From Bacteroidota bacterium (GTDB lineage: Bacteria; Bacteroidota; Bacteroidia; Cytophagales; Cyclobacteriaceae), in assembly GCA_018267275.1 (NCBI GenBank), contig JAFDYV010000003.1:1-64000 (forward strand): a DNA stretch of 64,000 bases, written 5' to 3'. The notes beneath the pieces are model-generated. The model searched no databases, was not told the origin of the DNA, and worked only from the letters and a program-made list of their open reading frames with translations. Each line of letters opens with the position of its first letter. Within the stretch, counting starts at the first letter, position 1. Below are positions 17,813 to 27,300 of this stretch, one piece after another. The translations under genes and the position numbers were made by a program.

Positions 17813-17916
17813 AAGCATGGCGTAACATGTAAGAATTTTTGTGCCCACGCAACAACACGCCCCAACCTATCGTTCTCACCTTGTGTCTAATACCACAAAC
17901 ACCAAACCACACCCAC

Positions 17917-18120
17917 ATGCTTTGGATCATTCAACTGCCGAACAAATCAGAAACAGAAATTTGGAGTGACGAGAAACTCGCTATGATGAACGAAAAATGT
18001 TTGTTCTACGGAGCTACCCCACATTGGGTAAAAATCAGGCCCGTGGGCGAAACCTCGGATAGCTTGAAAAGTACAGTAAGGCAAAACGCACCACTCGTTT
18101 CGATGCGCAAGGCCAGCTAG
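17917..18120 (+). CDS. Small hypothetical protein
   Basis: From the ATG at 17917 the frame encodes 67 residues (MLWIIQLPNKSETEIWSDEK and on). The composition, with Trp, Met and mixed charge, looks like a real soluble protein, but I do not recognise it. A longer frame reaches back to 17839 without plausible protein sequence. Its TAG stop overlaps the stop of the HNH gene on the other strand (shared CTAG at 18117-18120). Confidence 0.5.
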   Translation: MLWIIQLPNKSETEIWSDEKLAMMNEKCLFYGATPHWVKIRPVGETSDSLKSTVRQNAPLVSMRKAS

Positions 18121-18623
18121 GCCGACTTTGCTTCCAAAAACTCATCCCACTCGTTATGGTGCGCACCTGTTACATCGCGCAGAAACAATGCGTAGCTGGG
18201 TTTATAGGGTTTACGCTTCAACTCCATGCCGGCCTCTTCGGGGGTGCGGTCCCCTTTCTTCGCATTGCATTTTTTACAGGCTGTAACCAGGTTGGTCCAC
18301 GAATGTTGGCCGCCACGCGAACTGGGCACCACATGGTCGAGCGTTAAGTCGCGCCTGGTGCCACAATATTGGCATTCAGAATTATCGCGCTTGAAGATGT
18401 TTTGCCGAGTGAGGTTTACGCCTTTGTAAGGTGCATTCACGTATCGGTTTAGTCGAATAACAGAGGGAAGCGGGAAGCTACGGGTAATGGAATGGATTTT
18501 ATGTCCGTTTGCCGAACGTACCATTTCGCTTTTGTTGAGGTAAACCAAAATAAAAGCCCGTTCCACCGAACAAACCATCAGTGGGCTAAAGTCTTGGTTC
18601 AAAACAAGTACACGGCTGTTCAC
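18117..18623 (-). CDS. HNH endonuclease-domain protein
   Basis: A 168-residue protein. The N-terminal part (NSRVLVLNQDFSPLMVCSVE) is typical of a widespread housekeeping HNH family. The HNH motif follows: CQYCGTRRDLTLDHVVPSSRGG, then NLVTACKKCNAKKGDRTPEE, giving a zinc-binding CxxC/CxxC pair around the catalytic His in DH. The start is a GTG at 18623, which fits the conserved N-terminus. Members occur outside phages and restriction loci; their substrate is unknown. No methyltransferase is adjacent. Confidence 0.85.
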   Translation of the reverse strand: MNSRVLVLNQDFSPLMVCSVERAFILVYLNKSEMVRSANGHKIHSITRSFPLPSVIRLNRYVNAPYKGVNLTRQNIFKRDNSECQYCGTRRDLTLDHVVPSSRGGQHSWTNLVTACKKCNAKKGDRTPEEAGMELKRKPYKPSYALFLRDVTGAHHNEWDEFLEAKSA

Positions 18624-18681
18624 GCCTTTAAGATAAAACCAATTTCTTGATAGAGCAAGCTAAGAACTTACTACGATTAAC

Positions 18682-18689
18682 TAAATTTG
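18682..18689 (+). promoter_or_regulatory. Candidate -7 promoter element
   Basis: TAAATTTG matches TAnnTTTG and ends 13 bases before the ATG of the M48 protease gene. No TTG is found at the right distance upstream, so the evidence is the -7 box alone. Confidence 0.3.
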
Positions 18690-18702
18690 GTTAAATAATG
18701 AG

Positions 18703-20142
18703 ATGAAAAAGAAGATTCAATTAATAGTTGCTACCTTTTTGATTCTAATAAGCTCCAAATCACTTGCGCAACTGGAGCGGAATTATTGCCCGTCACCTTT
18801 CATGTATGTTATCCCGGAGCACGCTCAGCAAAAAGTAAAAGAAGCCCTTGCATCTTCTAAGCGCGAATTCGCGCACAAAAAAAATAGTTCATTCTCGTAC
18901 CTTCTTTTAAAAAAACATAGCCAATCACTCCTTGAGTTTTATACAAAAGGCCTAATGATTACAGATGGTTTATTGCAAAAATATCTGCAGGAAATAGTTG
19001 AAAAAATAATTGAAAAAAACCCAACCCTTACAAAGCGGTATGAGATCTATCCTTATAGAAGCGATGAGCCAAATGCAACCGCATTTTGGGATGGCACCAT
19101 TGGAGTATCGCTCGGATTGCTGTGCCGACTAAAAACCGAAGATCAACTTGCCTTCGTTATTTGCCATGAGCTCGCACATATAAGTTCTGAGCATGTACTC
19201 CATCGAATCGATGACTTGACAAAATTTAATTTTGATAAAGAGCTAAAGAAAGAAATAAAAAGTGCGGAAAAAAGTGAGTTCTTAAAGTATTCAAAACTAA
19301 CAAGGATTTTGATGAATTTAGATAAATCTTTGAAACGCCATATCCGTGCTGAAGAATTTGTTGCCGATTCATTAGGTTTAACTTATTTTCTAAACACAAA
19401 TTATCAACCTCGCGAGGCCATTAAAGCCTTAGAAGTACTGGATAGTGCAAATACTCCCTTTGGTTCTCAAACTATTAATCTGAAAAAAGTATTTGAAACA
19501 AAAGCATTTCCCTTCAACGAAAAGTGGTTAGAATTTGATGACCAAAAAGTCAGGATAATAAAAGAAGTGGCTGATTCGGTGCTTACCCATCCCGATTGTA
19601 AACACAGGATTGAAGTAATAAACAGAATTCTTGGCACTAAAGCTATTAAACAAAGTTCAATTGATAATCAACCCAAACAAAATAGAGTATTACTAAGTAG
19701 TAGGTATGAACTAGCTGAAAGTCTATTTCAATTTAAGGAGTACGGCAAAAGCTTGTTTATTTCTATTCTGCTAGCAAGTGAGTTCCCGAGCAATCCCTAT
19801 GGAGTGGGTATGGTAGGTCGGAATATGGCTTACATTTCCAAAAGCATGCGAGAATTTACGTTTGGAAAATCTGTCCAATTGATGAACCCCATTTATGGGG
19901 AACAATATAATAGGTTTCTTTCTTTTCTTCATCGCCTTAGAGCCAATGAAGCTGCTTCGCTCGCCTTCAATTATCTAATTGATAAAAAAGATGATTTTTA
20001 CTCAGATGAGAACTTTCTATTTTCTTTTTGGGCTGCTTGCAGCACCCCTGCATCTACTCTTTCACCACAAGAAATAAAAAGTGACTATCTAAAATTTTTT
20101 CCAAACGGTAGGTTTTCAAGTATTATTAGCAACAATTTCTAA
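18703..20142 (+). CDS. Secreted M48-family metalloprotease
   Basis: A 479-residue protein with a signal peptide (MKKKIQLIVATFLILISSKSLAQ). The zinc motif FVICHELAHISSEHVLHRI lies near residue 150, and the third ligand is the Glu in IRAEEFVADSLGLTYFL near 220, as in M48 peptidases. No membrane segments are visible, unlike HtpX, so it resembles the secreted BepA/LoiP-like branch that handles outer-membrane proteins. The C-terminal part has helical repeats (SLFQFKEYGKSLFISILLAS) but no clear TPR consensus. Four bases separate it from the next gene, so the two form a unit. The pair is AT-richer than its surroundings. Confidence 0.82.
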   Translation: MKKKIQLIVATFLILISSKSLAQLERNYCPSPFMYVIPEHAQQKVKEALASSKREFAHKKNSSFSYLLLKKHSQSLLEFYTKGLMITDGLLQKYLQEIVEKIIEKNPTLTKRYEIYPYRSDEPNATAFWDGTIGVSLGLLCRLKTEDQLAFVICHELAHISSEHVLHRIDDLTKFNFDKELKKEIKSAEKSEFLKYSKLTRILMNLDKSLKRHIRAEEFVADSLGLTYFLNTNYQPREAIKALEVLDSANTPFGSQTINLKKVFETKAFPFNEKWLEFDDQKVRIIKEVADSVLTHPDCKHRIEVINRILGTKAIKQSSIDNQPKQNRVLLSSRYELAESLFQFKEYGKSLFISILLASEFPSNPYGVGMVGRNMAYISKSMREFTFGKSVQLMNPIYGEQYNRFLSFLHRLRANEAASLAFNYLIDKKDDFYSDENFLFSFWAACSTPASTLSPQEIKSDYLKFFPNGRFSSIISNNF

Positions 20143-20146
20143 AAAC

Positions 20147-21628
20147 ATGAAAACGAAGCTTATACGACTGGCATTTTTGATTTTTTCTGTTCCCTGCATT
20201 GGACAAAACCTTAAGAAAGACGAAGGGTCACTTCTGGCTTTGAAAGCAAGTGGTGCTATTTCATCTCAGGGTATTGTCAAGGGTTACTACTTTTTTTACC
20301 AAGCGGAGAAAAGTTCAAAAACGTCAAATAACTATTTATTACAGATACTCGATGAAGATTTCCGAGAAATAGATAAAATAACCTTCACCAAACCAATAAC
20401 CTACAAACTCATTGAAACTTCCTTTAATGGAGCCGCATATTTGTTTTTATTCTTCGATTCAAAAAATAAAAAGTCAAATCTCCTTTCGTTCAGTGATAAA
20501 TTAAAGAAGCTGGGAGATATTGAAAACCCTGTCAGCAATAAAGCAATGCTAGAAAATTATACAGATTTAGTTAACGGATTCGAGCTTGGTGAAAAGTACC
20601 TCGCAACGATTAGCGACACGGGTTTCATTCAATTTCAAAACGGTTTGATAACAGCTTACAACAACAACCTTGATGAACTTTGGTTTGAAAGAATTTCAGG
20701 TCAACCCTCTGAAGCATTTCAATTTTCTGATGGCTTTGGCTTTTTGATCACTAGAACTTATACGGATGAGAGATTCGTTGAATATGATCTATTGATAAAC
20801 AATCCAAACTCAGGACAAAGAGTCTCTCTCATACCTATTAAATCTAATTTGTTTTGTATTTCTCCTCTGAGTCTAACATTCGAGCCTTTGAAAAAAAATA
20901 TTGTTATTTTCTGCAGTTTCTTCAACAAGAAAGACAACCCCCTTACTGAAAATAGTTTAGGTTTTTGCACACTCATATACGACATCTCTGGAAAATATTT
21001 AAGTTCAAAGACTATATACAAAGAAGAATTAAGAACAAAGGCTGTTGTTAATTACAACAACAATACAGACGAATTAAGAGATAACATTCTCTTCCACTCA
21101 TTTATTCAAACTAATGACGGAAAAACATTTGTTATTGGGGAGGAGTTTAAAAAGAAGACAAGCGTTGGCAAAATGCTTCTGTCAAGATATTCACCACCGG
21201 TTCATATTGACGTTTACAATCTTGTAATCTTTGAAATCAATACTACTCATGATCTTGAGAAGACGCATATCATTAAGAAAAATAAATCAAAAATTTTCTT
21301 TGGACACGTACGAGTATTTTCCTCGCAGCAAGCCTTATCTAGAATAGCTAAAAAAGAAGGTGGATTTGATTTTCGTTTCTGCCAAGAATACCCTGATAAG
21401 GACATCTTCAGCATTGTTTACAAAGACACTGATATTGGTAATCGGGAAGATGTACTGGGCACAATTACCTATACACCTGAAAAAACCATGAAACTCAATA
21501 AAATAAGATTTAAGTTTAAGACTTCATTTATTGAGGCATTTCCTGCCAAGCCTGGCTATCTACTACTTGCCGAATATGATAGAAAAGAAAAAAAAACTGA
21601 TATTAGGCTTGAAAAGATCAATTATTAA
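20147..21628 (+). CDS. Secreted protein of unknown function
   Basis: A 493-residue protein with a signal peptide ending at CIGQ (residue ~19). The mature part is beta-rich with recurring motifs such as YYFFYQAEKSSKTSNNYLL, AYNNNLDELWFE and GYLLLAEYDRKEKKTDIRLE, which suggest a beta-propeller-like or WD-like repeat fold. It may belong to the DUF6770 group of Bacteroidota, but I cannot confirm this. It follows the M48 protease by four bases, so the pair may act together at the envelope. Confidence 0.55.
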   Translation: MKTKLIRLAFLIFSVPCIGQNLKKDEGSLLALKASGAISSQGIVKGYYFFYQAEKSSKTSNNYLLQILDEDFREIDKITFTKPITYKLIETSFNGAAYLFLFFDSKNKKSNLLSFSDKLKKLGDIENPVSNKAMLENYTDLVNGFELGEKYLATISDTGFIQFQNGLITAYNNNLDELWFERISGQPSEAFQFSDGFGFLITRTYTDERFVEYDLLINNPNSGQRVSLIPIKSNLFCISPLSLTFEPLKKNIVIFCSFFNKKDNPLTENSLGFCTLIYDISGKYLSSKTIYKEELRTKAVVNYNNNTDELRDNILFHSFIQTNDGKTFVIGEEFKKKTSVGKMLLSRYSPPVHIDVYNLVIFEINTTHDLEKTHIIKKNKSKIFFGHVRVFSSQQALSRIAKKEGGFDFRFCQEYPDKDIFSIVYKDTDIGNREDVLGTITYTPEKTMKLNKIRFKFKTSFIEAFPAKPGYLLLAEYDRKEKKTDIRLEKINY

Positions 21629-21635
21629 CACGATT

Positions 21636-22418
21636 CTATTCACCAATAATTCGTGCTATTATTTCAATTTGATGTGTTGGCAACTTTGTTTCCATGTCTA
21701 CGATAGACTCTTCAATGAGGTGGTCAATCCTTATCCTACCATGAGCAAAAATTATCTTATTCTCATCAATAAGTATGCCTAGATGTTGAGTACCCTCCTT
21801 GATTGACCGCAAAAATGCAATATCACCAATTTTAAACTTAGACTCAACCTTAGTGGCTTGTCCTAGCATCAGCTCTGGACTGTGTGGAAGGTGGTACCCA
21901 GAAATCTTATACACCATTTGAATCAGACCAACCCCATCTATACCAAATGGACTTTTGCCCCCTACCTGCTCAGGCGAATTGAGGTACTTAGTTGCAATGG
22001 TTTTCAAAAATTCAACCTCTCTTTTCTGCCCAAGCGCTTTCGCTTCTCCATTAAAAGCAAATTGCTCCTCCATTTTAAAAAGCTCAGATTGCGAAATTGG
22101 CACCACGCTACCGATCACAATTGAGAGCGGTGTCTTTTTGTAAAGAATGGTAGAGCAAACATCGGTGGTAATTTTAAAATCAGCCGTATTGATCTGATCA
22201 AAATATTCGCGTGTAATGGCGTGGTGCTGTTTGGCATCAATCCAGCCAATGGTACCATCAAAATAGATTCTTATCTGCAGCCAATGGCGATCTTTACTCT
22301 CATCGATTACTTCGTAATGATCACCAAAGAGCAATTGCGTAACCTGTTGCGAAAGTGAGCTTGGCTCCTTGCGCACAGAAATAATTGACAGCCTGCCTAC
22401 ACCGTATTGTATGTCCAT
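21636..22418 (-). CDS. NlpC/P60-like protein with SH3-type N-terminus, catalytic Cys missing
   Basis: A 260-residue protein without a signal peptide. Residues about 1-65 form a bacterial SH3-like domain (GRLSIISVRKEPSSLSQQVT; GTIGWIDAKQ). Residues ~135-235 form an NlpC/P60 fold: KYLNSPEQVGGKSPFGIDGVGLIQ, GDIAFLRS, QHLGILID and IIFAHGRIRIDH. Active peptidases of this family read DCSG at the nucleophile; here it is DGVG, so the Cys is Gly162. His212 and His226 remain. The usual Trp before GGK is also lost. It is therefore probably an inactive cell-wall-peptide binder. It lies three bases behind smpB, as the last gene of the tsaD operon. Confidence 0.8.
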   Translation of the reverse strand: MDIQYGVGRLSIISVRKEPSSLSQQVTQLLFGDHYEVIDESKDRHWLQIRIYFDGTIGWIDAKQHHAITREYFDQINTADFKITTDVCSTILYKKTPLSIVIGSVVPISQSELFKMEEQFAFNGEAKALGQKREVEFLKTIATKYLNSPEQVGGKSPFGIDGVGLIQMVYKISGYHLPHSPELMLGQATKVESKFKIGDIAFLRSIKEGTQHLGILIDENKIIFAHGRIRIDHLIEESIVDMETKLPTHQIEIIARIIGE

Positions 22419-22421
22419 TTT

Positions 22422-22883
22422 CTATCTCAACTTTATGCGAGCAAGTTCTCTTTTAACATCTCTTTCTTTGATGCTCTCGCGTTTATCATGCGTTTTCTTG
22501 CCGCGTGCCAATGCAATCTCTAATTTGGCGAAGCCCCTATCGTTAATAAACAAACGCGTAGGGACTAACGTAAAACCTTTTTCTTCTACTTTCCCGTCTA
22601 ACTTACGAAGTTCGGCTCGCTTCATCAACAGCTTTCGCTCGCGCGCAGCTTCATGGTTGTAATGGGTGCCTTGATCATAAGGCGAAATATTAATTCCCTT
22701 TGCAAAAAGTTCCCCATTGTTCAAATAGCAATACCCATCTTGCAGGTTTACTTTACCTTCGCGAATGGACTTAATTTCGGTACCTTTTAAAACAATACCG
22801 GCAATAAATTTATCAATCAGCTCATATTGAAAATGAGCTTGCTTGTTTTTGATGTTGATATCGTTGGAAAAACGTGACTTCAT
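22422..22883 (-). CDS. smpB: SsrA-binding protein SmpB
   Basis: A 153-residue tmRNA-binding protein needed for rescue of stalled ribosomes by trans-translation. It has the SmpB core: NKQAHFQYELIDKFIAGIVL, GTEIKSIREGKVNLQDGYCY, and HEAARERKLLMKRAEL. The basic C-terminal tail GKKTHDKRESIKERDVKREL folds in the ribosomal mRNA channel. The ATG at 22883 gives the normal start and overlaps the thioesterase gene by 4 bases. The longer frame to 22991 is not used. Confidence 0.96.
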   Translation of the reverse strand: MKSRFSNDINIKNKQAHFQYELIDKFIAGIVLKGTEIKSIREGKVNLQDGYCYLNNGELFAKGINISPYDQGTHYNHEAARERKLLMKRAELRKLDGKVEEKGFTLVPTRLFINDRGFAKLEIALARGKKTHDKRESIKERDVKRELARIKLR

Positions 22884-23275
22884 TGCGTGGGTGGAGTAAA
22901 CAGTTGCTTCAATTTTTCTTTCTTCAACATTTTTTGCCCTGTTCTGCCTGTGGCAATCAAACGATTTGCTGCCCTCGCCTCGATGCTGCAAATCAACTCG
23001 TTTCTTTCAATCTTTTCCACCGTGGCTGTAAAGATAACCTCTTCGCCCACAAATGCGGGGCTTTTATGATCGATACTCAAAAAAGTGCCTACACCTTCTT
23101 CATCATCTTCCTTCATCTCAATAAAAAACAACCTTGACGACCACTCAAAATCGCGCGCCAGCGAAAAGGTAGAGCAAACCCTGTGTAGCGTGATACCGTG
23201 AAAAGCGGCTACATCATCTTCTGTTACTCGTTTTTTGTACACTTTTGTGTCGCCTGGTTTAAAAATATTTTTCAT
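22880..23275 (-). CDS. Hotdog-fold thioesterase-family protein
   Basis: A 131-residue protein starting at MKNIFKPGDTKVYKKRVTED (ATG at 23275). The fold pattern matches hotdog thioesterases of the fluoroacetyl-CoA thioesterase-like group: a helix with HRVCSTFSLARDFEWSSRLF, then the central strands (DHKSPAFVGEEVIFTATVEK) and CSIEARAANRLIATGRTGQK. Such enzymes hydrolyse acyl-CoAs, but the substrate is unknown. It overlaps both tsaD upstream and smpB downstream by 4 bases each, so the three are translationally coupled. Confidence 0.78.
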   Translation of the reverse strand: MKNIFKPGDTKVYKKRVTEDDVAAFHGITLHRVCSTFSLARDFEWSSRLFFIEMKEDDEEGVGTFLSIDHKSPAFVGEEVIFTATVEKIERNELICSIEARAANRLIATGRTGQKMLKKEKLKQLFTPPTQ

Positions 23276-24288
23276 TTTATGTTTCCTATGGCCATATTCG
23301 CAATGGGTGCAACATCTAACGCGCAAAATTGATTTGCCAAAAACTTATAATGGGCAGCCATTGCAATCATTGCTGCGTTATCAGTACAATATTCAAATTT
23401 AGGTATATGAACTACCCATTTTTCCTTTTGCGCTACATCGCTTAGCGTATTGCGCAAACCGCTGTTGGCTGCCACACCACCTGCAATGGCAACTTGTTTG
23501 ATACCCGTTTGTAGCGTGGCTTGCTTCAACTTTGCCATCAGCATTTTCACCAACTGATACTGCACACTCGCGCAAATGTCGTTTAGGTTCTTTTCGACAA
23601 AGTTCTCATCAATTTTCTTTTGGTCGCGCAAGAAATAAAGTACTCCCGTTTTGATGCCGCTAAACGAGAAATCAAGGCCCGGCACCGAAGTGTCGCCAAA
23701 TGAAAAGGCCTTGTAGTTACCCTGTTTTGCATATTGATCGATCAGCGGCCCCCCTGGGTAAGGAAGTCCCAGCATCTTGGCGGTTTTATCAAATGCTTCC
23801 CCCACGGCATCGTCTCGGGTTTCGCCAATCACCGACATCTTCAAAAAATCCTCCACCAATACAATCTGCGTGTGTCCACCGCTCACCGTCAAACACAAAA
23901 AAGGGAAGGTTGGCTTGGGGTCGTCTATGAAATGCGCCAGCACATGGGCTTCCATGTGATTCACTTCAATCAACGGTAACCCAAGTGACAAGGCCATGCC
24001 CTTCGCAAATGATACACCTACCAGCAACGAACCCATCAACCCAGGGCCACGCGTAAAGGCAATAGCATTTAAAGCTGCAGAAGTTATACCTGCCTGCTGC
24101 ATGGCTTCGTTTACTACTAGGTAGATGTTCTGCTGATGTGCGCGTGAGGCAAGCTCGGGCACCACACCCCCATATTTCTGGTGTACATTTTGCGAGGCAA
24201 TAACATTATTAAGTACCTTGCCTTGTTGTATCACCGAGGCCGAGGTTTCATCGCACGATGACTCGATTGCAAGGATAGTTGGAAACAT
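23272..24288 (-). CDS. tsaD: tRNA N6-threonylcarbamoyladenosine synthase subunit TsaD
   Basis: A 338-residue ASKHA-fold enzyme that transfers the threonylcarbamoyl group to A37 of ANN-decoding tRNAs, working with TsaB and TsaE. Visible motifs: ILAIESSCDETSASV at the start, the metal-binding VNHMEAHVLAH, TVSGGHTQIVLVED, the ATP-site GEAFDKTAKMLGLPYPGGP, and AIAGGVAANSGLR. The ATG at 24288 gives MFPTILAIESS; the longer frame runs into the divergent tamB gene. Only 12 bases separate the two starts. It is the first gene of the unit tsaD, thioesterase, smpB, NlpC-like. Confidence 0.97.
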   Translation of the reverse strand: MFPTILAIESSCDETSASVIQQGKVLNNVIASQNVHQKYGGVVPELASRAHQQNIYLVVNEAMQQAGITSAALNAIAFTRGPGLMGSLLVGVSFAKGMALSLGLPLIEVNHMEAHVLAHFIDDPKPTFPFLCLTVSGGHTQIVLVEDFLKMSVIGETRDDAVGEAFDKTAKMLGLPYPGGPLIDQYAKQGNYKAFSFGDTSVPGLDFSFSGIKTGVLYFLRDQKKIDENFVEKNLNDICASVQYQLVKMLMAKLKQATLQTGIKQVAIAGGVAANSGLRNTLSDVAQKEKWVVHIPKFEYCTDNAAMIAMAAHYKFLANQFCALDVAPIANMAIGNIK

Positions 24289-24300
24289 GTTTTTACGAAA

Positions 24301-27300
24301 ATGAGGTGGCAAGTTATCAAAAATTGGGTTTTGCTGCGGCTGAAGCGAGTAGCGCTCTACGGCAGCTTTCTTACCCTCACTTTTTTGGTAACAGCCTTTT
24401 TCTTGCTGCAACTGCCAGCTGTACAAGAGGCGCTGCTCAGCCGCTACACGCGCCAGTTCTCAAAAGCATCAGACTTTCCGATCTCATTCAAGAAATTCTA
24501 TCTGCGCTGGTACGACCAACTGGAGGTGGAGGGGTTGGAGATTAAAGACAGCGAACAAAACCGGATGATTGCTATCGAAAAGTTGAGTGTTAATTTTCGC
24601 TTCCGCAGTTTACTTGATAAGAATAATATCAACATTGATGGAGTTGAAATCGACCACGCAGATGTAAACCTAAAAACCATTGCTGAAACCGACACCAGCA
24701 AAAATCTCAACATCAACGTATTCATCAACCGCCTCAGTGGTAAATCAGGTGGTGGTGGTAACCCGCCCAAAATAAATATTGGCGAAGTTTCGCTCGAGCA
24801 ATCGAAATTCAGCCTCAACGAAACGCAATTTGATTCCATTGCGAAAGGCTTTGACTACCATCACTTTAAGATTGATTTGGAGGCGGACCTTAACGCATTT
24901 AAGGTCATTGGCGACACCATTGAATTCCACGTAAACTCACTGCAAGCACAGGACAAAAAAACCGGATTAAAGATCAACAACCTGTCTACATTTTATCGCA
25001 TTTCACAAACCACCATGGAGTTTCTTGACCTCAAACTCTCGGCCAACGATAGTTACATTTCTGATACCATTATCTTCTCGTACAAAAGCCAACGCGATTT
25101 GAGCGACTTCAACCGAAAGGTAAATATCAAAGCAAAATTCAAAAACACCGTCATCTACCCCAAAGACTTGGCGCTATTCAACGCAGAGCGCATAGCGCTG
25201 CCCGAGCCGCTTGAATTGAATGGATCGTTATCGGGTAGAGTCTCTGGTTTTGTTTACAAAGACATGGTGGCAAAACTTGGCAAAACATCTATTGCCGGCA
25301 CATTAAGGATGGACGGGCTGCCAAATATTTCTGAAACTTTTATTGACCTAAGTGTGAAGCGCGGTAGTGTGCGCATCACCGATCTCAACTTTCTATTTCC
25401 TGATAACGTGAACACGCTCTTAAAACCGTTGGGTGACTTTTCACTCAATGGTATGTTTCAAGGTTACATTAGCGACTTCGTGGCCGATGGTGATTTCTAC
25501 GGTAGCTTGGGGCGCATTAAATCTGATATCAACGTAAAAATCAATCCCACCAACGTGAATAAATCGAGTTACAGCGGCAACCTGGCTCTATACGATTTTG
25601 ATTTGGGAAAATACCTTGCCGACACTACCAATTTCCAAAAGGTGTCGCTTACCGGTAAAGTACAAGGCAACGGGCTTACAGAAAGCACGGCAGACTTTGT
25701 TCTCAACGGGCAAATCTCATCCATCGGCATCCGGAACTACAACTACAAAAACATCACTACCAATGCACGTTTCGCCAAACAGCTCTTCAGCGGGCAACTT
25801 CGGATTGACGACCCAAATTTGCAGTTCAGTGCTACAGGCTCGGTAGACATTCGCCCTGGCAAAGACTTGCTGAAGATTAAAGCCAACCTGGACACTGCCT
25901 ATCTGCAGAATATTGGACTGAGCAAAGATTACCTTTTTATCAGCACCTATTTAGATATTGACACCAAAGGATTGGCGATTGACAGCCTGGTGGGCGATGC
26001 AATTTTTAAGAATACCAGGGTTGCATATCAAAAACAAAGTTTAGAACTAGATTCGCTGCACATCATCTCCTATAGAGAAAAGCAAGAACGCAGACTACAA
26101 CTACGCAGTTCGCTTGCCGATGTTCAACTGCACGGCAATTACCTGTATTCAACGTTGTTCAACGACTTAACCAGACTTTTTAAAGAACTGCAGCTCAACT
26201 TAAAAAACGATAAAAAGGCGATCGCAGACTATTATGAAAAAAAGAACAAACAGGTAACAGACTACCATGCAGACTTTGAAGTAAACTTAAATGACGTTAG
26301 CCCATTAATCACACTCGCAAATCTTGACCTGGGCATTGCACAACAAACCAAAATAACAGGCAGGTTCACCAATGGTATCACATCCTCACTGCAGGCCTAC
26401 TCTGATGTGGACACCCTACAGATAAACGGAAAATACTTTCTAAAAAATGAAATAGAGTTTTCGGGTTCAAAGTTTCGCGACAGTGTATTTGTGCTCGCTA
26501 TGTTGACTGTAAATTCAAAACGCCAACTGTTGGGCAAAGCATTTACCACAGAAAAACTTTTCTCAGAGGTAATTTGGGACCGAGACCACATCGACTTTAA
26601 TTTGGACGCTGACCAGCAAAACAGCACCAACCTGATTCGGTTAAAATCAGAAATTGACTTTTTAAAAGACAGCACACGCATTAAGCTACTACCCTCGCGC
26701 ATCAATGTGCTCAACAAAGAGTGGAAAATCAATCAAAAAAATTTTACGCTCAACAAAGGCAAAGAATGGGAAATACATCACCTACAACTTTACAATGATG
26801 AAGAATCGATTCTGATTGACGGTGCAATCTCCCAACAGCCAGAAAAAACTTTGAACGTAACCGTCACACAACTCAATCTTAACATTATCGATGCGATTAG
26901 CACAGAAAAGTTTACTGGTGTTTTGAATGGAGAAGTAATTGCGAAAGACCTCTATCAAAACACCTACTTTCAAAATCACCTGAAGGTAGACGCGCTAACG
27001 ATTAATAATTTTTTGATAGGTGACATCAATGGAAACAACACTTGGAACCGCAGCAAGAGTGTGTTTGACATCGATTTTACAATCGATCGACTGAAACAGC
27101 GCACAGTTTCTCTGTCGGGCTATTACGATCCGGAAAAGAAAAATCCTCTATTTCTACACGCTACGCTGGCAAAAACAAACTTGCGGATTATTGAGCCCAT
27201 TTTGCGCGGTATATTTTCTAATATCGATGGCACACTGACCGGTGAGTATGATGTTACCGGGAGTTTTGCACACCCGATGGTAAATGGCGAAGGTCAAATC

